DNA of 64,000 bases, from contig OY718808.1 of the NCBI GenBank assembly GCA_963070105.1, forward strand, positions 4,751,738 to 4,815,737, given 5' to 3'. Every line of letters starts with the position of its first letter. The first letter of the stretch is position 1. The notes beneath the pieces are model-generated. The model was not told the origin of the DNA, made no database searches, and saw nothing but the letters and a program-made list of their open reading frames with translations. The position numbers and the translations under genes are program-made. The stretch is from Litomosoides sigmodontis (lineage: Eukaryota > Nematoda > Chromadorea > Rhabditida > Onchocercidae). Shown one piece after another: positions 1 to 12,700 of this stretch.

Positions 1-136
1 GATGTACTACTTTCGTAAATAAACTTACAGATATACTGCTTTCGTAAACATTAAATTACTCATAATCTATACAAAAGTTTTTTGTTATCAAATGGATGCA
101 AGGCTGTAAATAATTTGACAAAGTACGCTGTTATAG
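1..136 (+). other. intron (5' edge) of the spectrin gene
   Basis: AT-rich sequence with no open frame that continues the spectrin reading frame. It ends at a 3' splice site TTATAG at 131-136, directly before the first spectrin exon. The upstream exons (calponin-homology domains and early repeats) lie outside the window. Confidence 0.7.
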
Positions 137-3100
137 GCAAAATCTCTGCCACCTGAAGCTCGTGAACATCCAGATGTACGCAGGCGTCTTGACATAACAG
201 AAAGACGTAAGACAGAATTGGAAGAACTTGCACGGCTTAGAAAGCAACGTTTGTTGGATGCATTGTCTTTATACAAATTGTTTAGTGATGCTGATGTTAT
301 CGAGGCTTGGATTGATGAAAAAGTATGTCTTAAATCTAAAGATTTTTAGAAACATTTGTTGTAACTAGAAAAGCAAGTTATATACATTATAGGGCAAACT
401 GCTGACGACATTGGTACCAACTGATGATTTAGAAGAAGTTGAAATTATGAAACACCGTTTTGAAACCCTTGAAGCTGATATGAATAATCAAGCAGCAAAA
501 GTTGCCACTGTGAACGAGCTTGCACGTCAGCTTCTTCATGTCGATCATCCAAATTCAGATGAAATCTTGCAAAGGCAGAATAAGCTTAATGCGAGGTAAC
601 CAAGTTGAATTTTGGTTTATCTTATTTTCAACTTTCTTTCGTACAACACAGATTTTCATAATCATGATGTGAATGATTTCGTTCCATAAATCCCGTCAGT
701 CAGTATTTAGATGGGCACAATTGCGTGATATGGTTGATCAGAAAAAATCCGAACTTGAACAAGCACATCGTTTGGAAACATTCCGTATAGATTGCCAGGA
801 AACAGTTTCCTGGATTGAAGACAAAATTCGGGTACTTGAAGATGGTGGTGAACTAACTAACGATCTCACTGGTGTTATGAAGCTTCAGCGCCGTTTGTCT
901 ATGATGGAGCGCGACCTTGGTGCTATTCAGGTACTGAAATGAACTTTTCTAATGTATAATAAACATGAAAACTTTTAATAATTGGAATCATTTGCAGTGT
1001 TTTCGAAATTCTGATAAGCAATTTCAGGCTAAACTTGATTCACTAGAAAAAGAAGCATCCGCGATTGAAAAGCAAAAACCTGCACATACAGCACAGATAC
1101 GAGAGGGCATCAAGCGAATGCATGTAGTTTGGGAAATGCTAAACACACGTGTACGTGAACACGAGGCGAAGCTTGATGAAGCTGGTGATTTGCAGCGATT
1201 CCTTCGTGATTTGGATCATTTCCAAGCATGGTTAACTGCTACACAGAGACAGGTATAATATCAGCTATTTCTGTTTTCAGGAACATATCTCGTTAGTTTC
1301 AATTTATTTAAAGCTAAAACTGTGTAGCACTTGAGGCGGAACACAAACTGAAACTAGTTTTTATAAACATTGAGTTTTATATAACAATTTCAAAGCAATT
1401 TATGTGAAATTGTGATAAGCTGCTTTGTTTGTAGGTTGCTTCAGAAGATGAACCACAATCGCTAGCTGATGCTGAGCAGTTGCTTAATCAGCACGCAGGA
1501 ATCCGGGAAGAAATTGATGGTTATGCAGAAGATTACGTCAAAGTAAGTTTATTATGTCATTAAGTTAAACCAAAACTCAGCTTTTTTGTTTTTGAATTTC
1601 AAGGCGAAGAGATTCAGTGAAGAGGAATGCTAGTCATGTAATTTCATATTTACTCATTTTTACTGAAGATGCGTGCGATGGGTGATCGAGTAACGCAAGA
1701 TCAGACGGACCCACAGTATATGTTCTTGCGTCAACGTCTCGCTGGACTGGAAGAAGGTTGGGAAGAACTGCAAAGAATGTGGGATAATCGACAGCATCTT
1801 CTTAGCCAGGGACTAAATTTGCAGGCAAGTGTTAATATCGATGCTAATTCCTTTCTTATTCGAACTTTGAAAATCCATGTCCAATTTCAACCTTTCCATA
1901 ATTTAAGATGTTTCTCCGTGATGCAAAACAAGCTGAGGTCATGCTTTCACAACAAGAAAATTATTTATCAAAAGATGAAACACCGACCTCACTTGAGCAA
2001 GCTGAAAATGTGCTCAAGAGACACCAAGATTTCCTGACAACAATGGACGCCAACGATGAAAAAATTAAGGTAGTGTTTATATCTGAGGATTTTTGTTTTT
2101 TTTTTTTTTAATTTTCAGTTTTCATTCCCCTTTTAAAACTTCCAAGTTAACTTATCATATCAAGAACTTCAGTGCTGTTGTAATGATGTTTTAAAATCTT
2201 GCAGGCAGTTATATCTTTTGGTGACCAACTTTGTGGTGATGGTCATTATTCGGCTGATAAAATTCACAAAAAGGCTCGAAATATAGAAGAGCGCCGCGAA
2301 GCAAATCGTGAAAAAGCTGGACAGTCTTTCAATAAACTCAAAGATTCTCTTGCACTGCAGCAGTTCTTGTCGGATTGTGAAGAATTGCGGGAATGGATTG
2401 AAGAAAAAATGATTCGTGCGCAAGATGAAACTTACAGGTTGAGAGCATTGGTAATTTCTGAAACCAAATGAAATTTCTGATTATTCAAGATCTTTCATCT
2501 TGTTTTATTAATTTCTGTCACCAACCCTTCTTTCTTATTTTCAGAGATGCTAAAACAATTACATCAAAGTTTGTGCGCCATCAGGCATTCCAGTCGGAGC
2601 TGCAATCGAATCATGAACGACTTGTGCAGCTTCGTCATGCGGCAATTAGGTTGACTGAAGAAAAACCTGAATTTCTCGGTACCATTGATCCACAGATAGC
2701 TGATTTATCAATTCAGTGGGAGCAACTTGAGAAAACTACGGAAGAGAAGGGACAGAAGTTGTTTGATGCTAATCGACAGCAGCTTTACGTGCAAAGTATC
2801 TCTGACATGAAGGTTAGTTTTTTATTTATTCTACTGTGTGGATAAAACATCGATTATCAATTATTTCTAAAGTCAGAGGTAAAACTGCATTACCTAATTG
2901 TGGGGATTGTGGGAAGTTCTTACGTGCGTTTTTGACAGTTGTTTTTTTAAGGATTGGGCTGAACAGCTTCAACAACAGATGACAATTGAGGATACAGGAC
3001 AGGATTTGACGACAGTTAATGTTGCCATGCAAAAGCAGCAGATGATTGAAAGTGAAATGGTGAAACGAGCCGCACAAATAGATTCATTGCAGGTTATTTG

Positions 3101-6100
3101 ACAAGATTTAAATTTTTAGACAGTACGCATATTTACTTACTGCTTAAATTTCTGGGGTGAATCTCTCAAAAGTACAGTTTTAATCATTTTTGTTGGAAGG
3201 AGGAAAGATGGTAATGCAACTCAGTGAAGTTGAAAAACTTGATTGTTACTATCTTAATAGAGGATATGATTCATTCTTTCAGCGAATGGAACCACAGCTT
3301 GAGGAAATGCACCCGGATGAAGTGGAAGCAATTAAAGCACATCGTCTAGCCGTGCAAGAACAATTACAACGATTGCAAGCGCCGCTAGATGATCGACGTC
3401 GTCAACTAGAACGCAAAAAGAGAGCCTATCAGTTTTTGCGCGATGTTGAAGATGAAAAGCTATGGTGTGCAGGTGAGAAAATTTTCTTTCTTTTTAAATG
3501 CTTTACCTACAGAAAACTGACAAAATCGGCTTTTGTCAGAACAAAAAATTCTTTCCTAAATATCAGAAGTCGTTTGCAGAGCGGTTACCAGCGACTCAAG
3601 CACAGGAAGTTGGTGAAAATCTCTTCGACTGTAATCGTCTGCAAAAGAAAATGCAGTCACTGAAGCACGAAATTGATAACCATGAGCCGTGGGTTGAAAA
3701 AATCTGCGAAAATGGTCGTGAAATGATTGATGAAGGCCATGAAAACAGTTCAGAATTTCAGCAAAAAATTGATGAATTAATGAAAGTATGGCAGGTATGG
3801 TTTTCCTTTCTAGTTGTTTTTTTTTTCTTTATCGAAGTTTTCATTCATTCTAAACTTTAAAATACACTATTTCAGAACTTGAAAGATTCTCTAAACGCTC
3901 GCAAAGAACAGTTAGCTGAGAGCGAAAAGGCGCATCAGTTCCTGTATGATTGTAATGAAGCAGAAGCATGGATGAGTGAACAGGAGCTTTACATGATGCA
4001 GGTTTGCTAGTGACTCTCTTTCTTCAATGCATAAAGGCGATTGTATCACTTCGTAAAATAAGCTTTGAATTACAGCATTTTTATCCAATTCATGATTATG
4101 CCGAATTTTCAACAGATTTTGATAAACTTGCGAGTATTCGTGTTTACCGACTAAATACTAGGCAGTAATCTTCGATCGTCAATCTAAACCCACTGGAGAA
4201 TAGGAAGAATTTAAGGAAATTATTATATGAAGATAATTCTTCATTATTTAACTCTTATGTAGGACGAGCGCGGTAGGGATGAATTCTCAACAGAAAATCA
4301 AATTAAGAAACATGAACGTTTGCAACAGGACATCAATCAGTACGCAGATACTATCCGGAAGCTGGCTGCACAAGCCCAGAAATTTGTTGATGAAAAGCGT
4401 CCATTGTGGTAATTTAATTAATTATTTACGGGTGGTTTTGGGAAAGTCGCTATTTTTTGTGTAATATTGGGAAAATATGAGTATTTCCTGCTGTTATAGG
4501 GAGAATGTTAGTGTTCGGCAAGCTCAGATCGAGAAATTGTACGCAGGTTTGCATGATTTATGCAAGGAGAGGCGAAAACGTTTGGATGAAACATTGCAAT
4601 TGTATGAACTTCATCGAGAAATTGATGATTTGCTGCAGTGGATCGCGGACAAAGAGGTATTGTTTTTTAGCTCTTTGCAAGAACTGTGGAAGTTTAAGTT
4701 CTCTTAGTGTTGTTTTTAATCAAGCATGAATTTTACGATGGTTTACACTTATTTTATTAGCTGGTTGCTGGTTCCCATGAAGCGGGACAAGACTATGAGC
4801 ATGTACAGATGCTTATTGAACGGTTTCTACAATTTGCTAGAGATACCGAGAATATTGGATCAGAGCGGGTGGCAAACGCAAATGATGCTTGCGACCAAGT
4901 AAACTTCTGCATTTCATGATTTTTCTATATTTCAATAAGCTTAACAACATTGAATAGGACAGAAATTCGGATTGGTTGTGATTTTTGATCAGACGTCTTG
5001 TTTCGTGTTTAATGCTTTCTGTAATCGTTATTAGAGTTCTCTTCTTTTTAGTTGATTGCTGTTGGGCACTCAGACGCTCCAACAATTGCCCTATGGAAAG
5101 ATAGCTTGAATGAGGCATGGGAAAATTTGCTTGAACTAATCGATACACGAATGCAAATGCTGGAAGCATCTAGAATGGTTCACAAATTTTTCCACGATTG
5201 TCGTGATTGTCTTTCGCGAATTTTGGAGAAAGACCATTCGATACCTGAAGATCTTGGTCGCGATTCGTCTTCAGTTGGTGCGCTGAAGCGGAAACATCAG
5301 AATTTTCTTAAAGTTTGTTTTCCGTTTTGTTTGAGCTTTTTTCATAGATTGGATAAATCGTTGTATTGTCCTTACTGTTCCTTTATCCCTGATTAAATTC
5401 TGTTCAGTAGTTTTACTGAAACAGCAGATGTGTATGAATGGAATTCTTTTTAGGATATCGAAGCTATAGGTCAACAAGTTGTACAAATCGAATATGATTC
5501 ATTGGAGTTGCGTGATGCTTATGCTGGAGACCGTGCAATGGAAATAGGTACCCGTGAAGCAGAAGTGCAAAAAGCCTGGCGACAACTACGCGCAGTGTGC
5601 GATGCACGTTCCATGCGTTTGGGTGATACATCAGATCTGTTCCGATTCATGAACATGGTCCGCGATTTGTTGCTATGGATGAATGAAGTTAGGCGAGAAA
5701 TGACATCACAAGAAAGGCCGAAGGTTGTTTTATATGAAAATTTTCTCTCTAATTTATTAATTTTCCAACTCTGATATTATTCAATGGTTCGTAGAATAAA
5801 CGAATACTGTACGGTTGAAAATTTTTATAATTTTAGGATGTGTCTGGCGTCGAGCTATTGATGAATAATCATCAGAGCTTAAAAGCAGAAATTGATGCAC
5901 GTGAAGAAAATTTCAACTTATGCATATCACTGGGTCGAGATCTTTTGAATCGCAAGCACTACGCGTCATCTGAAATTGAAAAAAAATTGATTAAACTGAC
6001 CACTGAACGCGCTGAAATGATGCGACGATGGGAAGATCGTTGGGAATATTTGCAGCTAAGTGAGTTTGTGGTGCACAATTATAGGTAATGCCAGTGATAT

Positions 6101-9033
6101 GAATATTGCACTTACCGTGCTTTGCCTAGTCATCATCTTGTTACAAAGTGAGTCGCTTTACTAATGCTTAACTATATACATTTCATCTTTTAGTCTTGGA
6201 AGTGTATCAGTTCGCAAGAGATGCAGCAGTGGCTGATAGTTGGTTGATGGCACAGGAACCGTACCTTATATCTAAGGAATATGGGGTATTTTATAGCTTT
6301 TTTATTGGAAAATAATCTTTCTATAGATTGATTGAACAAGTAATTTGCAGCAGTACTGGATAAATTGGAAAGAATTACTACAAATTAATAACTTTTAATT
6401 TTTCAGCGGAATTTGGAAGAAACGATAAAGTTAATTAAAAAGCATGAGGCTTTTGAAAAGTCAGCTAATGCGCAGGAAGAACGTTTCTTGGCATTGGAGA
6501 AATTAACAACGGTACAGTATTATTTCTTTAAGTATCTACTATGTATGAAAATTTCTATGGATATTAAAAACACTCTCTGAGCTGAACATTCATTCCGCAT
6601 TATTAGTTCACAGTTTATATTGCATAGGTTCTTTGAGTTTTTTCAGGCTCATAGGCTTCAGGTTTACTAAAAGCTTTCCTCAGTTGAGCTACGTTCATCT
6701 ATTTTGATAAATGGTAAAACAACATTTGTCACTGTTGCTAGGAATATCATCGCTGAAGAAAACGCGATTTTGTTTTTTATTATTTGCTTCGAGCAAAAAT
6801 GTAATATTTACAACACAACAGTACAGCAAATGGGGAATCATTTATATGTTGTGAAGTCCATAGTCTGGTTTATTATTGCCCATGTTCTCAAAATAATGAA
6901 CTGATAAATGAACGAGATCTCTCGTAAACTCGTAAACGTGGAGCACCATAGGCATTGTTAGAAATTATAAATTATATTACACTTGTTTAAATACATACGA
7001 AGATGTGGTCAGTTTTCAGTTCGAGTTGAAAGAGATGCAAAGGCGAGATGTGGAGGAGGTGGAACGTCGTGCACTCAGTGGACCGACTGGTGATCTGCGC
7101 CATGGAACTCGAGGTTCAGGTGTAATAGGCAAACGATCTGCAGAAGCTTCCTTCTCAGGAGAGAGGGGACCTCAAACTTCAGATGGTAAGTATAACATTA
7201 TGACTGGGTTATTGGGTTGGATGATTCGTGCAAAAATTGTTGGTTCCCAGTCGTTATAGTAAAAAAGGTTTCTGAATTTCAGCTTCCATCATAATTATGC
7301 TGGTGTAAAAATATTTCATTTACTTGAGTCCCATAGCTGACTTGAGAATTTGAAGCATTCGAGAGTTTATAGTTTTTTGTAACAAGTGCTGCATGACATT
7401 TTTTTGAATTGTCTCTGTTATCACAGTAATTTTTTTAAATCAGTGTTTGTGAAAAGCACACGATGTGCATGTTTACAAGTTTTATCCTAGTGCATGATAA
7501 CGTGCATGTATTTTGCACAGTTTCGCAGTACGCTTTGCAGATTTTGGTGAAAAAAATTTATACGATGCAACTATGAGTATTGGTAGTGGTGCATCACTAC
7601 GAATAGCTAGACGTATTGCTCATACATTTCAACATACAATTTACATTTTTCTTGAGGGCAAAGCACAAAATTCGCTATAGGTATTAAATGAGGTGAAGTA
7701 ATCTCTGCATGTTCATAATTTCTGCCTGAGGAGGGGGTGCTATTATAGCCAGACGTCGATTCCTCCTTGAACTTCGCATATTCAACAGCAGGACGTGTTT
7801 GTTTTTGCACTGTTTGTGTTTTGTGAAGCAACAGAATTTGGAATTTCTTAGATGGAGTGATGTTTACACTGCATGTACTTTAATTTGTAGTATTTGATAA
7901 CTTCCATTTTTGCTGCATTTAGGTTCACAGTAGTGCGCTCTTGTTGTATTATATATAGTAGCATAATAATAGTAGCTGTTGTGGTGTTTGCAGAACGTAA
8001 TGGTCGATTAATGGCATCGGAACCATCTGGCTGGCGGTTGTCATTGTCGAGATCGGCTCGTTTTGATGTACACGATTTACGGGGTAAGAGAGCGAGGGTT
8101 GATTATTTCTCCCTTCAATGTGCTGGCACATTCGTTTTCTGAATTATACTACTTTGCATGGGTTTTGAGTTGTTCGTTACTTTGTTAGTAGTAGTGTCCG
8201 TGTATTTTGTTATCCTACTTCCCATGATTCCTCGATCATCATAGTAAACTTATCTATTCATAGCCTTGCAATTGTGGACTTGGTGTGGTGTACATCGGCC
8301 TCGCTAAACAGTTTTGCAATGCTGAAATCTCTTAATTTTACAATGTAATTTTACAATATTATATGTTATTTTTCTTAATATTTTCCACTTATTCTAGGGG
8401 TTGATGTAGGCGACGCTTTTGAAGGTGTATTAATTAGGAAGCATACGTTTGAATCCTTGGAGCGCAAGGCATCAAGCAGGTAAATTTTGTTCTGGAGCTT
8501 TAAAATTCTAAACATTTATTCTAAAATTTGATTAGTTTTGAGATCTTCTCATCTTATGATTTTTTAGGTCATGGGAAAAAGTGTATGCTGTATTACGCGG
8601 GTCACAGTTGGCGTTTTTCAAGGACCAGAAGCATATGGAAGAAAACACACTGTTTCGTGGAGAGGAACCATTAAATTTGGAGGGCTGTTCAATTAGTGTC
8701 GCGGCGGAATATACAAAAAAGAAAAATGTTTTGTCCTTAAAATCTCCAAGTGGAGCAGAATATCTTTTACAAACTGCCAATGATGTAAGCTTATTGAAAT
8801 TTTCTTAGGTCTTTGGATTTTGGTTGGAGATTTCCAGTTAAATAAATTAATATTGTGCTTTCATTATTTTGATCTAAAAGTGACTAATTTTTTAGGAAGA
8901 CATGGAAAGATGGTTGCAGCGGCTGCAAATTGCCACAGGACAATCACAGGAAGAAGCAACTCGTTCCCAAACATTACCAGCTGAAGGATTCACCAAGACA
9001 AAAAAGGGTTTCTTTAGTCGAGGAAAGAAATGA
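137..9033 (+). CDS. unc-70: beta-G spectrin, 3' part (unc-70 ortholog)
   Basis: Beta spectrin pairs with alpha spectrin to build the membrane skeleton under the plasma membrane. I read 26 exons with consistent phase: 137-322, 393-595, 711-930, 1028-1252, 1435-1542, 1669-1824, 1908-2069, 2205-2437, 2545-2812, 2952-3092, 3283-3472, 3580-3794, 3876-4001, 4263-4408, 4500-4656, 4761-4898, 5052-5312, 5454-5723, 5837-6059, 6194-6285, 6407-6511, 7020-7185, 7994-8083, 8398-8479, 8568-8784, 8896-9033. They encode about 1505 residues of a family near 2300. Tandem spectrin repeats fill most of it (motifs such as [19 protein letters not shown] and [15 protein letters not shown]). A Ser/Gly-rich linker follows (7020-8083), then a PH domain ([31 protein letters not shown]) and the tail GFFSRGKK. 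The final PH domain with a short tail favours beta-G over beta-heavy spectrin. The 5' end is cut by the window. The intron at 1825-1907 uses a GC donor. Confidence 0.95.
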
Positions 9034-9717
9034 TTATGAAACGAAAATGGTGTTCATGTTTAGGATTTATTTTGGCAGTTTAAGTGCCGAAGAATTCTTG
9101 GTGTTGTAAGATGTTTTATTTATACAGAGTTTTTTCAATTCCGAACTTTTTAAGGTTTCCGAGGATTTTGAAAATATGCGGCCAAAGATTCTTAATGTTC
9201 TGGTAACTTAAAAAAATAGAAAAAAGTGGAAAAGACTCTACCCTTTACAGTACTTCTGTGTAATCATCACTTTCTTAATCTTTTTACCTGCTACGTACTT
9301 TCTTTGTCATTTGAAATATAAGCAAGATTTTCATTGGCGGTTTCATGATGAGCTTATTGTGTTTGCAAATCCTGGTTATTACTTTTTGTCATGGTTAGAA
9401 TTTTTTAGCCGAAGAATGAATTTTTCATTCCAATTCCTGTGAAACATGGTGGTTTATTCTGATTCTTCTTGATGCAGCAAAAAATTCTGCTTGTAATAGC
9501 TTTATCATTTCTTCTTCCTCGAAATGTGTTTTTTTTTGTTTTAACATTATACTTTTGTGCTTTATGCGCGACATTACAACGGAAAGAAGCGAGCTTTTTT
9601 TTATATTTTTTTTATTTTGACAGTTTGGAATCGTTTCTCGTTTTTTTTAAAAAAAAATTAATTCTTTGGATATTGTGCAAAAAGCAAAATTTGCAGGGTT
9701 TGGCGAATTGGGATGAA

Positions 9718-9723
9718 AATAAA
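9718..9723 (+). terminator. candidate poly(A) signal of unc-70
   Basis: AATAAA about 690 bases after the spectrin stop, followed by a T/GT-rich stretch. A second AATAAA lies at 10069-10074. Either could end the mRNA, and the choice cannot be settled from sequence alone. Confidence 0.45.
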
Positions 9724-12700
9724 TACATTTGTTTAGCTTTCTTAGTGTCTTAGTGTCCGTTACACTATTATTTGTTGACAGCGCATAGGAATCTCAAGTG
9801 TTACCAAGAAGTTTCCAAACGTGTTTCAAGATGTATTTCTGAAATTGAATGTTCACTACCCTAGTCGAAGCATTACTGTTGTAAACTAGCTTACGCGCTC
9901 GTCCGTTGTTTAGTTTTTGTTTCCTTCACAAATTAGCTTTGTGTATCTTTTTTTGATCACATTTGCAGTTGTAGTGGCATTTAACGAATTTCATCGAATT
10001 AAGTCGGCAGCAGTTTGCTTCTTTTAGCGGTTAAATTATCATCGTTGTAGTCTTAATTTAAAATGAAAAATAAAAAGTTTTTCAAAAATCGCTCCTAGAA
10101 ATTATTGAGATGGGTTGGAAATTCGTTCTTGCTCTGCTTGTGTTTCTAGCTTTTGGTTATCTACAGTAGTATTTACTTCTTAATTAACTTTTAACGAAGT
10201 CGTTGTCTTCGTCCGTTGCTCTTAATGTAGAATACATGGTCTATATATTGAGAACTGAAACAGATTAGATTGCAGCTGGTACGGAATATCCTTCATGTGT
10301 TGCTATTACCGTTTTTATGCACTGCCGACATCTCCATTTCAGCATTTTCTGCATAAGTGGAATTTTTTAAAGATTGTTTGCATGGATCGTATTATTGTTG
10401 AGTCGTTTTTCAAACGCTGTCGCTTTTGCTTAACTTATCTTTGAGTGGATGACATACTGAATGGTGCGCCGTTGCATAAAAATTTTCAGTAAAAAGAGAA
10501 GTTCGTCAATGTTTGTCGTATTGTAGCTGATAATCTTGAAATGCAATCTAGCTGCTGGAATCGAAGAGTCTTATATTTTTCTATTTTTGGAGGAGAAGGG
10601 TCCAATTTTATTAAAACTACGGAAATTCGTTTTTCTTTCGTAGAATGGATCATCGCGACATTATGACTTTGTAGTTTCGTTTGAAACGAACGTAAACTTT
10701 TTTCACTCTTCTGTATTTGGACTTGGAATGTATCGAACGGAAACCGGTGGACGTGTGATTGCTTAAATTTGAGGAATTCCGTAGGATGCTTTTTTAAAGT
10801 GGGAATTGATGGTAATCATTGTGACGGAGTACGATCACTTGAGTCCTTTTTAGTAACATTCCTTGGCTACAGATTAACTGATTTCCCCAGAATAGCTACA
10901 AACCACGAAACAGAGCTGTCTACCTGTTGATTCAATGAAGTGAATTTCAATTCTGAAACAATCCCATTCCCGAAATAACCGTTATGAAGTAATGTTGCGA
11001 GTTGATAAAGTTAACATATCGCATATTTCAAACTTCATGGTCGAGTATTATTTTTGAAAAATTCACTGACAGCCAATTTTATCAATTAAATTCAATCATT
11101 TTTTTTGCGTCAAGCGAAGAAACAAAATTAAAATGGGGAAAAACTGTTAGCGGTAATGTAGTAGTGGCAGTGATTGGTTGATTTGATTGAAAATGATTGA
11201 TTTCAGTGTTCTCTGAATGATATGCAGTAAGTGAGTGATACCAGAAGAGTTCTGAATTGATGAATTGTTGTCCTCTATAGATCAGATTGAAATAGAAATT
11301 GAAATTCTCTCCCAGATGACATAGCAACCTGAATGAAACGAAGTAGCAGTTGAGATGTTTCTAATTAGAAGTTAGATTGTGTGTTTGAGGGTATCGTTGA
11401 TCAATCAATGATAACTGAAAATGAAGATTAAGTGGATAGATAGATGAGAGTCGTAACGTAGCACTCTCAGTTATTTTCCCTTCACGTTTTTTCACCCTTC
11501 CTTTCTTCCGAAAGGAAAACAACATCTGTTTGCTTGTGTGATTCACACTGCTGTTTCGTGTGGAATCCAAAAGAAGGTAAAATTTTCCAATTTAAAAATA
11601 AATTCAAATGTAGTAATTTGATGGATAAGCAAGCTGCAAATGATGATTGTTTTAGTCGTATTTCATAGAATAGCAACTAGCGGCGGGTAATTTCTTCAAG
11701 AGTGAAATCAGAATTGATCCCACAATGTCGTTTGTCCTTTCCTTCAAGGTTATTCTCTCGTTCCTTCGTTCATCTGATCCAGTTACTGACCTCTTCACAA
11801 CCATATATGCATGTGTGTGCGTGTGGTCATCTTTTGTACGATTGAACAAAAACCTCTCTTCCCATCAATTTTCCTCCACCCATCATCGTCTATGTGTTAA
11901 GAAACAAAAAATGATTGTTTTTTTTCGCCCAAATTTAATAATTATTTTATTGCAATTAATTAAATTTCAGTAGAATTAAGAGTGATATTATTGGATTTAG
12001 CAATTTTAGCTAGCAGTTCCTGTAATTTAAACTGTTTAGAATTTAAATAATTTATGAAAACTTAGTAAAAGATAGTTTGAAAGCCAAAAATCACTCTTTC
12101 ACTTGTTCATATCTCATATATCTCAACAAATCATGCCTTTATAAATTCTCATTTTCATAATTTCGTTTCGAATTTTTCAATGAAGTTTCTCTTCCACATT
12201 AAAGAGGTGCATTTGTGAGGAGATGTCAAAATAATTGATGCAACTCTATCAGACATCTGTAGATTACATGGATCTTCTGCAACTCTGGACTAGATTAATC
12301 TACCATCCACTAGTAGTAAGGTAGTCTGTGATGCTAAGAAAAGCAGTGATTGTAAAATAATGCAGTAAGCAATTTTCAAATCCATGAGACTTTGTTTCGC
12401 AACATCGGAGAACCCATTTCTAGCAATTGAAATGTGAAAGTTCAATTCCGATCCACCCGGAGAACCCTTTCGTTTATTCACAGCGCTCAAATAGCACCAA
12501 TTTTTAATTCTATTAAAGTGATCATCCATAGGCTTAATTGATGGAAAAGGTGACATGTTGCAAAATAGCTAAGAATATGTTATCGCTTTCCACCCTTTTC
12601 TTTTTCATTCCTCTCACCGTCACTCAGCTAAGGAATTTGCATATTCTTCCTCAAACTGATATTACCAGCTTGATATGTTAAGAAAAAATCTGATAAAAAT

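Noticed and set aside
9469..9753. 94-codon open frame after unc-70
   Set aside because: Phe/Leu-rich translation of T-rich 3' UTR; it lies before the likely poly(A) signal.
12419..12480. Stretch resembling a tRNA B box (GTTCAATTCC)
   Set aside because: No matching A box or cloverleaf arms could be paired around it.
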